Origin: Pseudomonadota bacterium | Lineage (GTDB): Bacteria > Desulfobacterota > Desulfobulbia > Desulfobulbales > Desulfurivibrionaceae | Direction: 5' to 3' | NCBI GenBank assembly: GCA_018830485.1 | Contig: JAHJRQ010000025.1 | Coordinates: 1-64,000, forward strand | DNA: 64,000 nucleotides | Shown: positions 8,263 through 17,435 of the stretch, one piece after another | Layout: every line of letters begins with the position of its first letter | Numbering within the stretch: the stretch's first letter is position 1 | Translations under genes and position numbers: made by a program | The notes under the pieces: generated by a model | Seen by the model: only the letters and a program-made list of their open reading frames with translations | Told to the model about the DNA's origin: nothing | Databases searched by the model: none

Positions 8263-8649
8263 ATGACGCGATACCTCGACTGGCTCCATCAAGCGGAAAA
8301 TGACTTGCAATGGGCCAAACATTCTTTTGCCGGAGATTTTTATGCCCAGTCCTGTTTTGTCTGTCAGCAGGCCGCCAAAAAGGCGTTGAAGGCATATTGT
8401 CTGTTCAAGGAGTATGATACTATCCGCACACACTCTCTCTATCAGATCATCCGGGCGTTGCATGAAAACGGGAAGCTGGAGAAATGTGCCAAGATCCTTG
8501 ATTTGTATTACATCGCCGGGCGGTATCCGGACGCATTCCCCGGAGGAGCGCCTTACGAAATGATCACTCGCGAGCAGGCCGAGGAAGCTCTTGCCGCTGT
8601 CGAGACCATATATGCAATCATCGTCGAACGAACCTCTTTCGGGAAATAA
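8263..8649 (+). CDS. HEPN-domain protein
   Basis: WLHQAENDLQWAKHS, CFVCQQAAKKALKAYC, YYIAGRYPDAFPGGAP typical of HEPN (PF05168-like). Confidence 0.85.
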   Translation: MTRYLDWLHQAENDLQWAKHSFAGDFYAQSCFVCQQAAKKALKAYCLFKEYDTIRTHSLYQIIRALHENGKLEKCAKILDLYYIAGRYPDAFPGGAPYEMITREQAEEALAAVETIYAIIVERTSFGK

Positions 8650-8654
8650 TCTGC

Positions 8655-9011
8655 ATGGCGCGGCCGATTTTAGAGAAAAGCAGACCGGTGGTCAGTGTTC
8701 GTGATTACGACAGGGATGCGCTTGTCGAGATGTTCCGGCAACGGCTTTTACAGCATCCCAATGTTGCCGCAGCCTTTCTTTTTGGTTCGGCAGCAAGCGG
8801 CAAGGCCTCACTTTGGTCTGACTGCGATCTCGTGGTTGTAGCCCAAACGGAAGACCCGTTTATCCAAAGGCCAAGGCTTTTTGATGATCTTTTCGATCTT
8901 GGCTTCGCGCTTGATCTGCTGGTATATACTCCGGGAGAGTTTGCAGAGATGCAGTCGGACGCCTCGCCGTTCTGGAAAAGTTTCAGGGAAAGCTGTGTCA
9001 GGGTTATCTGA
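8655..9011 (+). CDS. MNT-type nucleotidyltransferase
   Basis: AFLFGSAASGKASLWSDCDLVVV nucleotidyltransferase motif; adjacent to HEPN gene. Confidence 0.85.
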   Translation: MARPILEKSRPVVSVRDYDRDALVEMFRQRLLQHPNVAAAFLFGSAASGKASLWSDCDLVVVAQTEDPFIQRPRLFDDLFDLGFALDLLVYTPGEFAEMQSDASPFWKSFRESCVRVI

Positions 9012-9045
9012 TTTTTCGTGCATGAAGATGGAATCAGGAGAAAAA

Positions 9046-9111
9046 ATGATATCCTTGCATTGCCAGACACGGGCCAGCCTTTTGACCCTGGTGTCAATCC
9101 GCAGTACATGA
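9046..9111 (+). other. possible 21-codon leader ORF upstream of the RfaH-like gene
   Basis: GGAG-AAAAA-ATG; MISLHCQTRASLLTLVSIRST*; stop overlaps the downstream ATG (ATGA). Confidence 0.35.
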
Positions 9112-9629
9112 AACAGGACATCCTCGGAGAGTGGTTCGCCATCCGCACCAAGCCCCAGCAGGAACAGGTTGCCAAGCTTCATTACCAGCGACAGGGGTAT
9201 GCGGTCTATCTGCCCATGATGCGGACCATTGTCCGGCACGCCCGTCGAACCGAGGAAAAGCTCAAGCCGTTTTTTCCGGGCTATCTCTTTCTGCATCTTG
9301 CCCCGTCCGAACGGAACTGGGTAGCGATCTCCTCCACCCGCGGCGCCCTCGGGCCGATATGCTTCGGCGACCAGTATGTGCCGGTGCCGGACTGGATCAT
9401 CTCCGACCTGCAGGCCAAGGAGGATGCAAGCGGAGCGGTGCCGTTGGCGGATCTGCAGAAAAAAAGGCTGACCCCCGGGGCAGCGGTGGCGGTGGATCTA
9501 GATGGCGATACCTCTGCCCAGGGGTTATTTTATTCGTTTTCCGGTCAGGAGAATGTGGTGGTGCTTTTGAGTTTTCTCAACCGGCAGGTGAAGGCCACGC
9601 TTTCTTTGGACAGGGTGCAGCGGCGATAA
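9108..9629 (+). CDS. NusG/RfaH-family transcription antiterminator
   Basis: EWFAIRTKPQQEQVAKLHYQRQGYAVYLP...KPFFPGYLFLHL...ISSTRGALGPICFGDQYVPVP; alternative start at 9018. Confidence 0.88.
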   Translation: MKQDILGEWFAIRTKPQQEQVAKLHYQRQGYAVYLPMMRTIVRHARRTEEKLKPFFPGYLFLHLAPSERNWVAISSTRGALGPICFGDQYVPVPDWIISDLQAKEDASGAVPLADLQKKRLTPGAAVAVDLDGDTSAQGLFYSFSGQENVVVLLSFLNRQVKATLSLDRVQRR

Positions 9630-9672
9630 GGCCACGGATTGTTCACCCTTATTGCCTAAAACATTTTTTTGT

Positions 9673-9702
9673 TTGACGCTGATTGAAAATCTCCTGTATA
9701 CC
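9673..9702 (+). promoter_or_regulatory. predicted sigma70-like promoter (TTGACG-N18-TATACC)
   Basis: TTGACG 9673-9678, TATACC 9697-9702; followed by AACAGTTG tandem repeat 9708-9723. Confidence 0.5.
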
Positions 9703-9734
9703 GGGGCAACAGTTGAACAGTTGTTCACCCGAAT

Positions 9735-9747
9735 GGCGGTAGCATGC
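9735..9747 (+). promoter_or_regulatory. ops-like (RfaH recruitment) element GGCGGTAGCATGC
   Basis: 12 of 13 identical to the E. coli ops core GGCGGTAGCGTGC; between the rfaH-like gene and the glycan operon, about 30 nt after a predicted promoter. Confidence 0.65.
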
Positions 9748-9798
9748 CATTTTTCGATCTCTGCTGGTCTTTTGATATTATTTGTCAGGGAGGAAGCG

Positions 9799-10887
9799 AT
9801 GATGGACGAGCAAAAGGAACAACCGGCTTCTCATGTGGCGTCGCAGGCGCAACAATGTGTTGCCTGTCCGGAGGAGGATGAAATCGGCTTGCTTGACTTC
9901 TGGCGGGTTCTGGTGCGGCAGAGGAAAATGATTTGTGCGATCACCGGCCTGTCGGTCCTTGGGGCTGTTGTCTATATACTTTTGGCAACCCCTGTCTATG
10001 AAGTGCAAGCGGTTGTGAAACCGCCTGAGAGCAAATATGTGGAGGCGCTGAATATTTCTGGCATCAGCCAGGCAACCAGCGCTGATATTTTTACCCTGTT
10101 TGCGGGGAATCTCAAAAGCGGTTCCCTTCGGCAGCAGTTTGTTGATGAAAATCCGCAGTTTTCTTCCTTGCGAAGCAACGAACCGAAGGTCAAGGAAGGG
10201 ACGAAAAAAGAAGCGGGTTCTGTTTTTTTGAGCCTTCAGGGCCATGAGCCCAAACTCATGGCAGATTGGGTGAACGGCTTCATCCTGTATACAGAGAGAA
10301 AAACCTTGGACGATTTTTATGATGGCATTGCAATAAAAATCACTGGTCAAAAAAATGCGATATTGGATTCGCTCCAGATAGGCCGGGATGTTGCAGGTCA
10401 ACGGCGCCTTGACAGAATTGCTTTGCTGGAAGACCAGATCGCCATTGCCCGTGCTTCAAAGATCTTCGAACGGCAACTGACCGGGTATTCGGTGGTGGAA
10501 AGTCAAAAATCAGGGATGGTGTTGGATTTTTTGCAAGGACCGATGTATATGCGGGGTGTCAAGGAGCTGACGGCAGAGAAGGAGGCGCTGGAAAGGCGTG
10601 AGGATGACGAGCCGTTTATTGTCGGGTTCCGGGATAAACAGGAGAACTTGGCGCATCTGGATGCAGGGTTGAAGCAGTTGCAAGCGACAAGAACGATTGT
10701 CCGTGCGGTTGCCGTCGATCAGCAGGCGACTGAGGCGCAACAGCCAGTGAAACCAAAGCGATCACTTGTTTTGGCCATAGGTGTTATTCTGGGTGGGGTA
10801 TTTGGCGTTATTGCTTCGTTTCTGCTTGATTTTTTTCAACAGCGCGGGAAAAAAACAGAGTTGCACGAAGAGTGTGCTTCAAAGTAG
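9799..10887 (+). CDS. Wzz/chain-length-determinant family protein
   Basis: IGLLDFWRVLVRQRKMICAITGLSVLGAVVYILLATPVYEVQAVVKPPE and C-terminal VKPKRSLVLAIGVILGGVFGVIASF. Confidence 0.85.
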   Translation: MMDEQKEQPASHVASQAQQCVACPEEDEIGLLDFWRVLVRQRKMICAITGLSVLGAVVYILLATPVYEVQAVVKPPESKYVEALNISGISQATSADIFTLFAGNLKSGSLRQQFVDENPQFSSLRSNEPKVKEGTKKEAGSVFLSLQGHEPKLMADWVNGFILYTERKTLDDFYDGIAIKITGQKNAILDSLQIGRDVAGQRRLDRIALLEDQIAIARASKIFERQLTGYSVVESQKSGMVLDFLQGPMYMRGVKELTAEKEALERREDDEPFIVGFRDKQENLAHLDAGLKQLQATRTIVRAVAVDQQATEAQQPVKPKRSLVLAIGVILGGVFGVIASFLLDFFQQRGKKTELHEECASK

Positions 10888-10932
10888 CTTTTTATCCTTA
10901 TTAAATCCCTTAATCGTTTATGCTGGCCGCGA

Positions 10933-10976
10933 ACCGACAGGGCTAACTCCCACAAAACCCTGCGGTCATTTTTTTT
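10933..10976 (+). terminator. rho-independent terminator inside the locus
   Basis: ACCG(A)CAGGG ...15-nt loop... CCCTGCGGT followed by CATTTTTTTT. Confidence 0.6.
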
Positions 10977-11153
10977 GCGCTTGAAGATATGGGTGAGAAT
11001 CAGTCTGTGAACTGACGTCCGACACCGAAAAGCGTTTACGGTGAGTGCGATGAGGCGTGTAGTGTTGCACTGGGCTTAATAACTCCTCTCTTATTCGATA
11101 GCCACCCCTTCAGCCGTTTCTTCCCGCCGAACGGAGACTCCCGGAATTTCAGT

Positions 11154-12968
11154 ATGCACCCATCTGAATCGATATCCAGCCTGACAACGCGATTGTGGCC
11201 TTACCTCACGCCGAGGCGCAGGTGGCAATTCTCCCTGTTGGGTGCGTTGATGATGATTTCCTCGTTTGCGGAGATCCTGAGCATTGGGGCTGTCTTGCCG
11301 TTTCTTGCTGCGGTTATGGATCCGACAAAATTATTCAACTATCCCGTTGCCAGGCCAGTAATTCAGTTTTTCGGCATTATTGATCCAAGTCAAATACTCC
11401 TTCCTCTGGCGGTTGTTTTTGCTTTGGCAGCCATAATGTCCGGCGCTATAAGGTTGTTGCTGCTCTGGACCAATACTCGTGTTTCCTTTGGGATAGGCGC
11501 TGATCTCAGCTACAATATTTATCAAAAAACGCTGTATCAGCCCTATTCAACGCATCTTGGCAGAAACAGCAGCGATGTCATCAATGCTGTTTCCGCCAAG
11601 GCGAGTGCCGTTACCAACGGCATTTTTATGGGCTTGAACATCATTAGTGCCATGCTTACGATTCTTGCCATCTTGGTTGCGTTGCTGTATGTCAGCCCGT
11701 CTGTAACATTGGTCACCGTGGTCGGTTTGTTCTGCATTTACGGACTCGCCATCTTGCTTGTGCGGAAGCGACTGATGGCCAATAGCCGATGTGTGGCCCG
11801 CGAATCCACAAATGTAATCAAAGTTCTCCAAGAAGGGCTAGGCGCCATTCGCGATGTTCTGATCGATGGGAATCAGCCTGCCTATTGCCGGTTGTATCGG
11901 GCGGCTGATCAAAAAATGCGCCGTGCTTCCGGGAACAGTACCTTTCTGAGTGGCTGCCCCCGCTATGTCGTTGAAGCATTGGCGATGGCCTTGATTGCGG
12001 CGGTTTCCTACGCGTTGGTGCAGCAAGGCAGTATTTCGGAAGTTCTTCCGATACTTGGGGCCATAGCGCTGGCCGCCCAACGCGCATTGCCGCTGCTTCA
12101 GCAATCGTATGCCGGATGGGCTGGCATCAAGGCGAATCAAGCCTCAATCCAAGATGCTCTCGACTTGCTAGGGCAAACATTGCCGCCGCATGCTCATGAA
12201 CCGAGGGGAAATCCGATCCCCTTCCATGACCAAATCAGTCTGCACAAGGTCTCTTTCCGTTTCAATGATCAGTGTCCCTGGATTTTTTCTGATTTAAGTT
12301 TGATAATACCCAAAGGCGGTCGCCTCGGATTTGTCGGTCCAACTGGAAGCGGAAAAAGTACCTTGCTTGATTTGATCATGGCTTTGCTGCAACCCGTGGA
12401 GGGAGTCATCAAAGTCGATGGTGAAGTTATCACGCAGCGGAATTGCCGGGGATGGCAAGCGCATATTGCCCATGTTCCCCAATCGATTTTTTTGGCAGAT
12501 GGAACCATCGAAGAGAATATTGCTTTCGGGGTGCCAAATGATCAGGTCGATCGGGAACGGGTGTGCAATGCCGCGAGACAAGCGCAGATAGCCACCGATA
12601 TAGAAAGTTGGCCCAACCAGTATCAGACATGCGTCGGTGAGCGAGGCGTCAGGCTTTCGGGCGGACAGCGACAGAGAATTGGAATTGCCCGGGCACTCTA
12701 CAAAAATGCGGATGTCTTGGTCCTTGACGAGGCCACCAGCGCTCTTGATTCAGCCACCGAGGATGCCGTAATGCGATCAATTGAGGAACTTCATCCTGAA
12801 CTAACCATTTTGATTATAGCCCACCGCATTTCGACCCTTAGGCATTGCACGCAGATTGTCAAGTTAAGCCTCGGGGGAATGATCCAGGTAGGGACCTTTC
12901 GGGAGTTTTTTCCGCAGCAAGTGAACGCAATTTCTTCACGCACAGAGCACGCTGCCGTCAGCAGCTAA
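11154..12968 (+). CDS. ABC transporter ATP-binding/permease protein (MsbA/PglK-like, putative lipid-linked glycan flippase)
   Basis: N-terminal TM region; Walker A GPTGSGKSTL, LSGGQRQRIGIARAL signature, Walker B VLVLDEATSALD. Confidence 0.88.
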   Translation: MHPSESISSLTTRLWPYLTPRRRWQFSLLGALMMISSFAEILSIGAVLPFLAAVMDPTKLFNYPVARPVIQFFGIIDPSQILLPLAVVFALAAIMSGAIRLLLLWTNTRVSFGIGADLSYNIYQKTLYQPYSTHLGRNSSDVINAVSAKASAVTNGIFMGLNIISAMLTILAILVALLYVSPSVTLVTVVGLFCIYGLAILLVRKRLMANSRCVARESTNVIKVLQEGLGAIRDVLIDGNQPAYCRLYRAADQKMRRASGNSTFLSGCPRYVVEALAMALIAAVSYALVQQGSISEVLPILGAIALAAQRALPLLQQSYAGWAGIKANQASIQDALDLLGQTLPPHAHEPRGNPIPFHDQISLHKVSFRFNDQCPWIFSDLSLIIPKGGRLGFVGPTGSGKSTLLDLIMALLQPVEGVIKVDGEVITQRNCRGWQAHIAHVPQSIFLADGTIEENIAFGVPNDQVDRERVCNAARQAQIATDIESWPNQYQTCVGERGVRLSGGQRQRIGIARALYKNADVLVLDEATSALDSATEDAVMRSIEELHPELTILIIAHRISTLRHCTQIVKLSLGGMIQVGTFREFFPQQVNAISSRTEHAAVSS

Positions 12969-12984
12969 AACGAAAAGGATTGCC

Positions 12985-14151
12985 ATGATCCCTTACGGAC
13001 GCCAGGATATCAATCAAGCCGACATTGAGGCAGTTGTCGAAGTATTGCGCTCAGACTTTCTGACTCAGGGGCCGGTAATACCTTCATTTGAAAAGGCCGT
13101 TGCCGATTATTGTGGTGCGCAGCATGCGGTTGCGGTAAACAGCGCCACGAGTGCGTTGCATATTGCCTGTCTGGCTTTGGGCGTAGGCAAAGGCGATGTG
13201 GTCTGGACGACGCCGATCACCTTCGTGGCCAGCGCCAACTGCGCACTTTATTGCGGAGCGACGGTGGATTTTGTGGATATTGATCCGCGCACCTATAATC
13301 TGAGCGTGGACCGCTTGGCGGAAAAACTGGCACAGGCAGAAAAGATCGGAAAGTTGCCTAAGGTTGTTATCCCCGTCCATCTGTGCGGCCAATCTTGTGA
13401 CATGGCTGGCATTCATGCCCTGAGCCAGCAATATAATTTTAAAATTATCGAAGATGCCTCACACGCCATCGGGGGCCGATACAACGGAGAGCCAATCGGC
13501 AACTGCCGCTATAGCGATATCACCGTGTTTAGCTTTCATCCGGTCAAGATAATCACGACGGGAGAGGGCGGCATGGCATTGGTCAACGACCCTGTGTTGG
13601 CCAATCAAATGATGCGGTTGCGCAGTCATGGCATCACCCGTGATGCTGCCGAGATGACACATGCGCCAGATGGTCTTTGGTATTACCAGCAGATAGAACT
13701 AGGCTACAACTACCGCATGACCGGCATGCAAGCCGCGTTGGGCTTAAGCCAAATGCGGAGGTTGGATGAGTTCGTTGCCAAGCGTCATGTCAGTGCGCAG
13801 CGTTATAATGAATTATTAGCAGATTTGCCTGTAGTTACTCCATGGCAACATGCAGACTGTTATTCCAGCTTTCATCTCTACGTTATTCGGCTGGATCTGA
13901 GCGCTCTTAGGCATCGCGAGGTTTTTGAGCGGTTGCGTGTGAATGGGATTGGCGTGAACCTGCATTACATCCCTATTTATCGACAGCCTTATTATGCGCG
14001 CATGGGATTCAACCTGATTGATTTTCCGGAGGCGGAGCGTTATTATACCGAAGCCATTAGCTTGCCGATTTACCCAGCTTTGACAGATGAACAGCAGCTA
14101 GAAGTGGTTCGGCGGTTGATTAACCCCATCGGGCATCAATCGATTTTTTGA
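12985..14151 (+). CDS. pseC: UDP-4-amino-4,6-dideoxy-N-acetyl-beta-L-altrosamine transaminase (PseC-like)
   Basis: MIPYGRQDINQADIEAVVEVLRSDFLTQGP...VAVNSATSALHIACLALGV, VFSFHPVKIITTGEGG PLP-Lys motif. Confidence 0.88.
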   Translation: MIPYGRQDINQADIEAVVEVLRSDFLTQGPVIPSFEKAVADYCGAQHAVAVNSATSALHIACLALGVGKGDVVWTTPITFVASANCALYCGATVDFVDIDPRTYNLSVDRLAEKLAQAEKIGKLPKVVIPVHLCGQSCDMAGIHALSQQYNFKIIEDASHAIGGRYNGEPIGNCRYSDITVFSFHPVKIITTGEGGMALVNDPVLANQMMRLRSHGITRDAAEMTHAPDGLWYYQQIELGYNYRMTGMQAALGLSQMRRLDEFVAKRHVSAQRYNELLADLPVVTPWQHADCYSSFHLYVIRLDLSALRHREVFERLRVNGIGVNLHYIPIYRQPYYARMGFNLIDFPEAERYYTEAISLPIYPALTDEQQLEVVRRLINPIGHQSIF

Positions 14152-14209
14152 GTTTTACGAACAGAAGGCTGCGCCAATGGAACAGAAAAATACAATCTGA
14201 AGGTGACGC

Positions 14210-14548
14210 GTGGTTCCACCGAAACTAACAAGGCTTTGCACGCGAAAACTTCCTGATAAAAATGCACCGTTGTTCGACAGCCAGAGCTTTGGCATGGTGA
14301 TCTTTGGTTTCTGCTTTTATCTTTGTGATCGTGAAAAGGTGTTTTGTCTTGCCAGCGAAGCAGACCGCCTGTCGAACGTGCCAGGGTGGTTGATGATTTT
14401 AGATTACTATACCTTGCTCACTTGGCATCCAGATTATGAGAGGATGACCTGTAAGATTTGGTCTTACCGTGAAGCGCCCTATACCGATGCGCAGAAAGCA
14501 TGGGTTGCTGTCTCTGTGCTGCGAAATCAGAGAGCACTTAACGCGTGA
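14210..14548 (+). CDS. hypothetical protein
   Basis: 112-aa ORF (GTG start) filling the gap between pseC and the aldo/keto reductase; stop overlaps next start; no family recognised. Confidence 0.4.
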   Translation: MVPPKLTRLCTRKLPDKNAPLFDSQSFGMVIFGFCFYLCDREKVFCLASEADRLSNVPGWLMILDYYTLLTWHPDYERMTCKIWSYREAPYTDAQKAWVAVSVLRNQRALNA

Positions 14549-15411
14549 ATCGACTCGCTCTCGGCACTGTTCAATTTGGCTTGCCCTACGGTATCGCCAA
14601 TCAGGCTGGCCAAGTCACGCGAACGGAAGCGAAGGCCATGCTGCAACTGGCAGTAAACAATGGCATTGACACGCTTGATACAGCCATTGCATATGGCGAA
14701 AGCGAAACATGCCTGGGCGAGGTGGGAACGCAAGATTTCAAGTTAGTGACTAAACTTGCGTTGCCCGATGGGTGCGCCGATGTACGCGGGTGGGTTCAGG
14801 AGCAGGTTGCCGGATCGTTGACGCGGTTGGGTGTGAGAGCCGTGTATGGTCTGTTGCTGCACCGTTCTGAGCAGTTGCTCGGTTCAAATGGGAAAGCGTT
14901 CTATCAAGCCCTGCAAGAATTAAAAGACAGTGGGCAGGTGCAAAAAGTGGGCGTTTCCATCTATTCCCCAAGCGAACTGGAAGCGATCAGCAAACTGTTT
15001 TGTCTCGATCTGGTGCAAGCCCCGTTTAACCTTGTTGATCGGCGTCTGCACACAACTGGCTGGCTGCGGCGGTTGAAGAATGACGGTGTTGAAATTCATA
15101 CCCGTTCCGTCTTCCTGCAAGGCCTGTTGTTGATGCCGCAAGCTGCCATACCGAACAAGTTCGCGCAATGGGGTGAATTGTGGAAGAGATGGCACAAATG
15201 GCTTTCAGATTACGATGTATCTGCGGTCCAGGCTTGTCTGTCCTTCCCGCTAGCCTTCTCGGAGATCGACCGGGTTGTCGTAGGGGCAGATAGCGTGAAC
15301 CAGTTGGAGCAAATTATCGCTGCCGCGATCAGTGTTTCACCAGTTGATCTGCCGGATCTGCATTGTGAAGCGGAGAGCTTGATAAACCCGGCCTGTTGGT
15401 CCCATTTATGA
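14545..15411 (+). CDS. aldo/keto reductase
   Basis: MNRLALGTVQFGLPYGIAN, NGIDTLDTAIAYGESE, YGLLLHRS. Confidence 0.85.
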   Translation: MNRLALGTVQFGLPYGIANQAGQVTRTEAKAMLQLAVNNGIDTLDTAIAYGESETCLGEVGTQDFKLVTKLALPDGCADVRGWVQEQVAGSLTRLGVRAVYGLLLHRSEQLLGSNGKAFYQALQELKDSGQVQKVGVSIYSPSELEAISKLFCLDLVQAPFNLVDRRLHTTGWLRRLKNDGVEIHTRSVFLQGLLLMPQAAIPNKFAQWGELWKRWHKWLSDYDVSAVQACLSFPLAFSEIDRVVVGADSVNQLEQIIAAAISVSPVDLPDLHCEAESLINPACWSHL

Positions 15412-17435
15412 AAGTCGTTGCGCTCGTTCAGGCCCGCATGGGCTCCACCCGCCTGCCAAACAAAGTAATGATGCCGATTGGCGGTGTCCCCATGCTTGAG
15501 TTGTTGCTTTCGCGCCTATCTCGAGCAAAAGAAGTGGCTCAAATCGTGGTTGCCACTTCGGTCGACGAGCGCAATCAACCGCTGGTTGAGCATGTTCGCA
15601 AGCTGGGTTACGCCTGCGAGCAAGGTAGCGAAAACGATGTTCTCGACCGTTTTGTGCAGGCAGCGCGGACTCACCAGGCAGATGCAGTGGTGCGCATCAC
15701 CGGCGACTGCCCGCTGGTTGATCCCGAACTGGTTGATGAATGCATTCGCCTTTTTAAGACTACAGGCGTGGATTACTTTAGCAACATCAATCCACCCACC
15801 TACCCGGACGGACTGGACATCGAAGTCTGCACCTTCAAGGCACTGGAACAAGCCAGCCAAGAAACCAGTAAACCCTTTGACCGCGAACATGTCACACCCT
15901 ACCTGCGCGAATCGGGGCGATTCAAGATTGCCTCAATGCAGCACGGCCAAGACCTCTCCGCCTTGCGTTGGACGGTGGATGAACCCGCCGACTTTGCTGT
16001 GATTGAGAAAGTTTTTCAGTACTTCCACCCGTGTACCGATTTTACCTGGGGCGATGTGCTTACCTTGCAACACCAGCAACCAGACATTTTTAGCATCAAC
16101 CAGAAGATTATCCGGAACGAAGGAGCCGAAATGGGCACCGGCCAGAAGCTCTGGAAGCGCGCAAAACAAGTTATCCCCGGCGGCAATATGCTGCTCTCCA
16201 AACGCGCCGAGATGTTCCTCCCCGACCAATGGCCGGCCTACTTCAATAGGGCTAGGGGCTGTAAAGTGTGGGATCTGGATGGCAATGAATACATCGATAT
16301 GTCCATCATGGGTATTGGCACCAATATTCTGGGCTATGGTCACCCGGAAGTGGATAATGCCGTGCGCGCTACCATCGACGCTGGCAATATGTCCACCCTT
16401 AATTGTCCGGAAGAAGTCTATCTGGCGGAGAAGCTGATTGACCTCCATCCCTGGGCGGACATGGCGCGCCTTGCCCGCACAGGCGGTGAGGCCAACGCCA
16501 TTGCGATCCGGATTGCTCGCGCCGCTTCGGGCAAGGATAAAGTGGCTATCTGTGGGTACCATGGTTGGCACGACTGGTATCTCTCCGCCAATCTGGGTGA
16601 AGAAAAAGGCCTTGATGGTCATTTGTTGCCGGGCCTGGAACCCAATGGCGTTCCCAGAAATCTGCGCGGCACGGTGTTTCCCTTCATTTACAACAACTTT
16701 GCCGAATTGGAAGCACTGGTCAACACCCACGACATTGGCGTGATCAAGATGGAAGTGGTACGTAACAAAGGCCCCGAGGACAACTTCCTGCACAAGGTCA
16801 GGAAGCTCGCGACAGACCGTAGCATCGTGTTGATCTTTGACGAATGCACCTCGGGCTTTCGCCAGACTTTTGGCGGTTTGCACAAGATGTACGGCGTGGA
16901 GCCGGACATGGCCATGTTCGGCAAGGCGCTGGGCAATGGCTACGGCATTACCGCCACCATAGGCAAGCGCGAAGTCATGGAGGCTGCGCAAACCACCTTC
17001 ATCAGCAGCACCTTCTGGACCGAGCGCATCGGCCCGACTGCTGCACTCAAAACCTTGGAGGTCATGGAGCGCGTGAAATCCTGGGACACCATCACCCGGA
17101 CCGGGCTGAGTATCCGCCAAGGTTGGCAGCAACTTGCCGACAAGCACGGTCTCACAATCGACCACTGGGGTTTGCCGGCGCTTACGGGTTTTTCTTTTCA
17201 AAGCCCCAATGCGCTGGCTTACAAAACGCTTATTACGCAAGAAATGCTGGCCAAAGGTTACTTGGCAGGGAACAGCGTGTATGTCTGCATTGAGCATACC
17301 CCGCAGATCGTGACGGGTTTCTTTGAGTCGCTTGATCCAATATTTGTGTTGATCAAAGAATGTGAAGAGGGCAGGGATGTGATGAGCCTGCTCAAAGGGC
17401 CGGTGTGTCATGGCGGGTTCAAACGGTTGAATTGA
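15408..17435 (+). CDS. fusion: SpsF-like cytidylyltransferase + class III (glutamate-1-semialdehyde aminomutase-like) aminotransferase
   Basis: N-term ALVQARMGSTRLPNKVMMPIGG, RITGDCPLVDP; C-term GTGQKLWKRAKQVIPGGNMLLSKR...LIFDECTSGFRQTFGG..FGKALGNGYGI. Confidence 0.88.
   Translation: MKVVALVQARMGSTRLPNKVMMPIGGVPMLELLLSRLSRAKEVAQIVVATSVDERNQPLVEHVRKLGYACEQGSENDVLDRFVQAARTHQADAVVRITGDCPLVDPELVDECIRLFKTTGVDYFSNINPPTYPDGLDIEVCTFKALEQASQETSKPFDREHVTPYLRESGRFKIASMQHGQDLSALRWTVDEPADFAVIEKVFQYFHPCTDFTWGDVLTLQHQQPDIFSINQKIIRNEGAEMGTGQKLWKRAKQVIPGGNMLLSKRAEMFLPDQWPAYFNRARGCKVWDLDGNEYIDMSIMGIGTNILGYGHPEVDNAVRATIDAGNMSTLNCPEEVYLAEKLIDLHPWADMARLARTGGEANAIAIRIARAASGKDKVAICGYHGWHDWYLSANLGEEKGLDGHLLPGLEPNGVPRNLRGTVFPFIYNNFAELEALVNTHDIGVIKMEVVRNKGPEDNFLHKVRKLATDRSIVLIFDECTSGFRQTFGGLHKMYGVEPDMAMFGKALGNGYGITATIGKREVMEAAQTTFISSTFWTERIGPTAALKTLEVMERVKSWDTITRTGLSIRQGWQQLADKHGLTIDHWGLPALTGFSFQSPNALAYKTLITQEMLAKGYLAGNSVYVCIEHTPQIVTGFFESLDPIFVLIKECEEGRDVMSLLKGPVCHGGFKRLN

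Noticed and set aside
15933-17411. 492-aa minus-strand ORF
   Set aside because: Fully antisense to the SpsF-aminotransferase fusion, which has clear motifs; a by-product of codon bias
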